Position numbers and translations under genes: made by a program
Source of the DNA: Streptomyces phyllanthi
GTDB taxonomy: Bacteria > Actinomycetota > Actinomycetes > Streptomycetales > Streptomycetaceae
Assembly (NCBI RefSeq): GCF_009377205.1
Contig: NZ_VJZE01000043.1
Coordinates: forward strand, 1 to 35,092
DNA length: 35,092 nucleotides
Direction: 5' to 3'
The notes under the pieces: model-generated
The model's database searches: none
Told to the model about the DNA's origin: nothing
The model's input: the letters and a program-made list of their open reading frames with translations, nothing else
Part shown: piece by piece, positions 32,904-35,092 of the stretch
Layout: every line of letters begins with the position of its first letter
Numbering within the stretch: position 1 is the stretch's first letter

Positions 32904-34076
32904 ATGACGACATACACACAGCGGGCGACCGCGGCCTTCCTGCTCCTCCTCATGGCGGGATTCACCGCCTGTCAGACCCAGGACCCGTCGGCGCGGGCAC
33001 CCGGCAGTGCCACGCCCTCCGCCCCCGCCGCGCTCGCCGAGCGCGACCGCCCCTTCACCCTCGTCGCCTCCGGAGACGTCCTGCCGCACGACTCGATCAT
33101 TCGCCAGGCCCGCGCGGACGCGGGCGGCACCGGCTACGACTTCCGGCCCATGCTCGCGGGCGTCACCCCCGTCGTCTCCCAGGCGGATGTGGCGATCTGC
33201 CACATGGAGACGGTCTACGGCACGGACGGCCAGTACACCGGTTACCCCCTCTTCAGGTCCCCGCCCGAGGTGGCGGAGGCCCTCGCCGCCACCGGCTACG
33301 ACACCTGCTCCACCGCCTCCAACCACACCCTGGACGCCGGTGCCGCGGGCATCCACCGCACCCTCGACGCGCTCGACCGGGCGGGCGTGCAGCACTCGGG
33401 TTCCGCCCGGACGGCGGGCGAGGCGGCCGGCACCACCATGCTGCGCGCGGGCAGCGCCCAGATCGCCCACCTCTCGTACACGTACGGCACGAACGGCATC
33501 CCGCTCCCGGAGGGCCGGCCCTGGGCGGTCAACCTCATCGACGCCGACCGGATCCTCGCCGACGCCCGGGCCGCCCGGGGCAAGGGCGCCGACGTGGTCG
33601 TGGTCTCCGTCCACTGGGGCAGCGAATGGCAGGAGGCGCCCGACGCGCAGCAACTGGACCTGGGCTCGCGGCTCACCGCCGCCCGCACCGGCGGCCGCCC
33701 CGACATCGACCTCGTCCTCGGCACCCACGCGCACGTCCCGCAGGCGTACGAGAAGGTCAACGGCACCTGGATCGTCTACGGCATGGGCGACCAGATCGCC
33801 GGTGCGATGGTCAACCACCAAGGCGCCCACGACCCGCGCGGCAACGAGAGCTCGATCGCCCGCTTCACCTTCTCGCCGCCCGCCCACGAGGGCGCCCGCT
33901 GGGAGGTGACCAAGGCGGAGTTCGTCCCGCAGTGGTTCGACGTGGGCACCAACCGCGTCGTGAACCTCAACTCCGCCCTCGCACAGGGAGCGGACGTCGG
34001 CGCCGTACGTGACCGTATCCGCGAGGTGGTCCTCAGCCGGGGCGCGGCTCAGGACGGCCTGGTCATGGCGGAGTGA
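32904..34076 (+). CDS. CapA-family lipoprotein (metallophosphoesterase fold)
   Basis: The 390-residue precursor begins with a hydrophobic signal and a lipobox-like GFTAC, lipidated at Cys23. A low-complexity linker (Pro/Ser/Ala) leads to a CapA domain from about residue 50. Metal-site motifs are ASGDVLPHDS (Asp58), ADVAICHMET (Glu102), SNHTLDAGAAGI (Asn140, His141), VVVSVHWGSEW and LGTHAHVPQ. CapA proteins belong to the calcineurin-like phosphoesterase clan and are needed for poly-gamma-glutamate capsules in Bacillus. In Streptomyces lone copies are common and their substrate is unknown. The ATG at 32904 has GGGGTGA upstream. It is divergent from the ECF sigma gene over 224 bp, and might belong to that sigma factor's regulon. 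Confidence 0.9.
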   Translation: MTTYTQRATAAFLLLLMAGFTACQTQDPSARAPGSATPSAPAALAERDRPFTLVASGDVLPHDSIIRQARADAGGTGYDFRPMLAGVTPVVSQADVAICHMETVYGTDGQYTGYPLFRSPPEVAEALAATGYDTCSTASNHTLDAGAAGIHRTLDALDRAGVQHSGSARTAGEAAGTTMLRAGSAQIAHLSYTYGTNGIPLPEGRPWAVNLIDADRILADARAARGKGADVVVVSVHWGSEWQEAPDAQQLDLGSRLTAARTGGRPDIDLVLGTHAHVPQAYEKVNGTWIVYGMGDQIAGAMVNHQGAHDPRGNESSIARFTFSPPAHEGARWEVTKAEFVPQWFDVGTNRVVNLNSALAQGADVGAVRDRIREVVLSRGAAQDGLVMAE

Positions 34077-34193
34077 CCGTCCGCCCGGCCGGCCCCGCCA
34101 GGACCCCCGTACGGCTGTGCCCAAACTGCTCCCATCGAGTGGTTCCATGGGACCGTCCCGGTGTTGCCGGGGTGCGTCGGGCCTCCGGCGGGC

Positions 34194-34205
34194 GACTCAT
34201 GAGTC
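34194..34205. promoter_or_regulatory. Perfect palindrome GACTCATGAGTC touching the next start codon
   Basis: This 12-bp palindrome ends exactly one base before the ATG of the deacetylase gene, where a ribosome-binding site would normally sit. It could be an operator over a leaderless promoter, or sequester translation initiation. If translation starts at an internal ATG (34221 or 34239), it would be an ordinary leader element. Confidence 0.5.
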
Positions 34206-35060
34206 ATGACGACGGATCACATGTTCACGCGGCGCCGGATGCTCATGGCCGGCGCAGCCGTCGCGGGCGCGACCGCTGCGGCGGGCGCGGCCGCTCTGCT
34301 CACCGGGGGCCCTGCGCCGGCCCCCGCCACGGCGCCCGGTGAGGGCCCGGCCGCGGGTGCGCAGGCGCGCCGCGCGCTCAAGCCCTCCTCCTACCGTTTG
34401 CAGCCCCTCACCGGCTACGGCCCGACGCGCGCCCGCGCCCGCGGCCGGACCCTCGTCCGGCACGAACCGCTGCTGCGGGTGTCCGGGATCGGCCGCGCCA
34501 TGGTGCTGACCTTCGACGACGGCCCCGACCCCCGTTACACCCCCAAGGTCCTGCGCACGCTTCGTGAGTACGACGTCCGCGCCATGTTCTTCGTGTGCGG
34601 CGAGATGGTCGCGGCCAACAAGGGACTGCTCCGCGAGATGGCCGACGAGGGGCACGTGGTGGGCAACCACACCTGGTCCCACCCGCTGCTGACCGGGATG
34701 TCACCCTCCGCGATCCGCTCCGAGCTGGAGCGCACCTGCGAGGTCATCGAGGAGGTGTACGGCGAGGCGCCCCTGTGGTTCCGTGCCCCCTACGGCGCCT
34801 GGAACCGCTCGGTCTTCCAGATCGGTTCCGATCTGGGGATGGAGCCGCTGGCCTGGAGCCTCGACACGCTCGACTGGCAGAGCCCGGGCGCCCGCACCAT
34901 CACCCACCGGGTCGCCCGCGGAGCGGGCCCCGGCGTCGTGGTCCTGGCCCACGACGCGGGCGGCGACCGCTCCCAGAGCGTCGGCGCCCTCCGCGCCTAC
35001 CTGCCCGCCCTGCTGGACTCGGGCTACCGCCTCACGGTGCCGCGACGGGAATTCGCCTAG
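34206..35060 (+). CDS. Tat-exported polysaccharide deacetylase (NodB, CE4)
   Basis: The 284-residue precursor has a twin-arginine signal, TRRRMLMAG (8-16), followed by an Ala/Gly-rich core and a Pro/Ala linker. The NodB deacetylase domain (about 97-280) is complete: TFDDGPD with Asp104 and Asp105, the zinc-binding His pair NHTWSHP (H155, H159), RAPYG, and the late LAHDAGG motif. It removes N- or O-acetyl groups from peptidoglycan, chitin, xylan or related polymers outside the cell; the target is not predictable. No ribosome-binding site is obvious before the ATG; starts at 34221 and 34239 would still keep most or all of the Tat motif. It follows the CapA gene by 129 bp. Confidence 0.92.
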   Translation: MTTDHMFTRRRMLMAGAAVAGATAAAGAAALLTGGPAPAPATAPGEGPAAGAQARRALKPSSYRLQPLTGYGPTRARARGRTLVRHEPLLRVSGIGRAMVLTFDDGPDPRYTPKVLRTLREYDVRAMFFVCGEMVAANKGLLREMADEGHVVGNHTWSHPLLTGMSPSAIRSELERTCEVIEEVYGEAPLWFRAPYGAWNRSVFQIGSDLGMEPLAWSLDTLDWQSPGARTITHRVARGAGPGVVVLAHDAGGDRSQSVGALRAYLPALLDSGYRLTVPRREFA

Positions 35061-35092
35061 GGGCGATACGTGAGGGGGCCGGTCCGCACACG

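Overview
The window is high-GC actinobacterial chromosome and almost certainly Streptomyces. Third codon positions are nearly all G or C, GTG and TTG starts occur, many genes overlap by ATGA, and the gene content fits: an Rpf-type cell-wall hydrolase, actinobacterial glgA/glgC, a WS/DGAT acyltransferase, Tat and lipoprotein secretion signals, and an ECF sigma factor with a zinc-finger anti-sigma factor. No rRNA, tRNA, CRISPR array, insertion sequence or phage gene was seen. The region looks like core to semi-core chromosome.

Layout. 1-368: five copies of a 74-bp tandem repeat downstream of gnd (6-phosphogluconate dehydrogenase, minus strand). 2.1-5.6 kb: a secreted Rpf-LysM-M23 cell-wall hydrolase, a DMT-type transporter (minus) and a FhuF-like 2Fe-2S protein. 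5.6-9.7 kb: storage metabolism, with glgA and glgC for glycogen/maltose-1-phosphate and a WS/DGAT enzyme for neutral lipid. 9.8-14.3 kb: an SDR-fold protein with an N-terminal zinc ribbon and no classical active-site Tyr, a small membrane protein, a classical SDR (minus), a 58-residue small protein, a GNAT acetyltransferase and a LysE-type exporter. 14.6-18.1 kb: an amidase divergent from a secreted GH20 hexosaminidase. 18.3-18.9 kb: an uncharacterised protein.

19.0-27.9 kb is one functional unit. A FadR-type GntR regulator is divergent from a nine-frame, tightly packed operon of a CUT2 sugar ABC transporter (lipoprotein, double ATPase, permease) followed by L-fuconate dehydratase, an SDR dehydrogenase, an aldo-keto reductase, a RhaM-type mutarotase and an amidohydrolase lactonase. 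Together these give import and non-phosphorylated oxidative breakdown of L-fucose (or a close 6-deoxy/aldose analogue). The last hydrolase, which would release pyruvate and lactate, is not here. The intergenic region carries a perfect FadR-family palindrome and a second, degenerate site inside a candidate promoter.

28.0-35.1 kb: a lipase-maturation-factor membrane protein (minus), an Fpg/Nei-like DNA glycosylase with an altered zinc finger, a minus-strand set of anti-sigma factor, unknown protein and ECF sigma factor, then a CapA-type lipoprotein and a Tat-exported polysaccharide deacetylase.

The points most worth a second look are an 87-bp in-frame insertion with foreign-looking codon use in the sugar ATPase gene, the SDR-fold protein lacking its catalytic Tyr, the 58-residue small protein, the fucose operon and its operators, and the glycosylase lacking the zinc-finger Arg.
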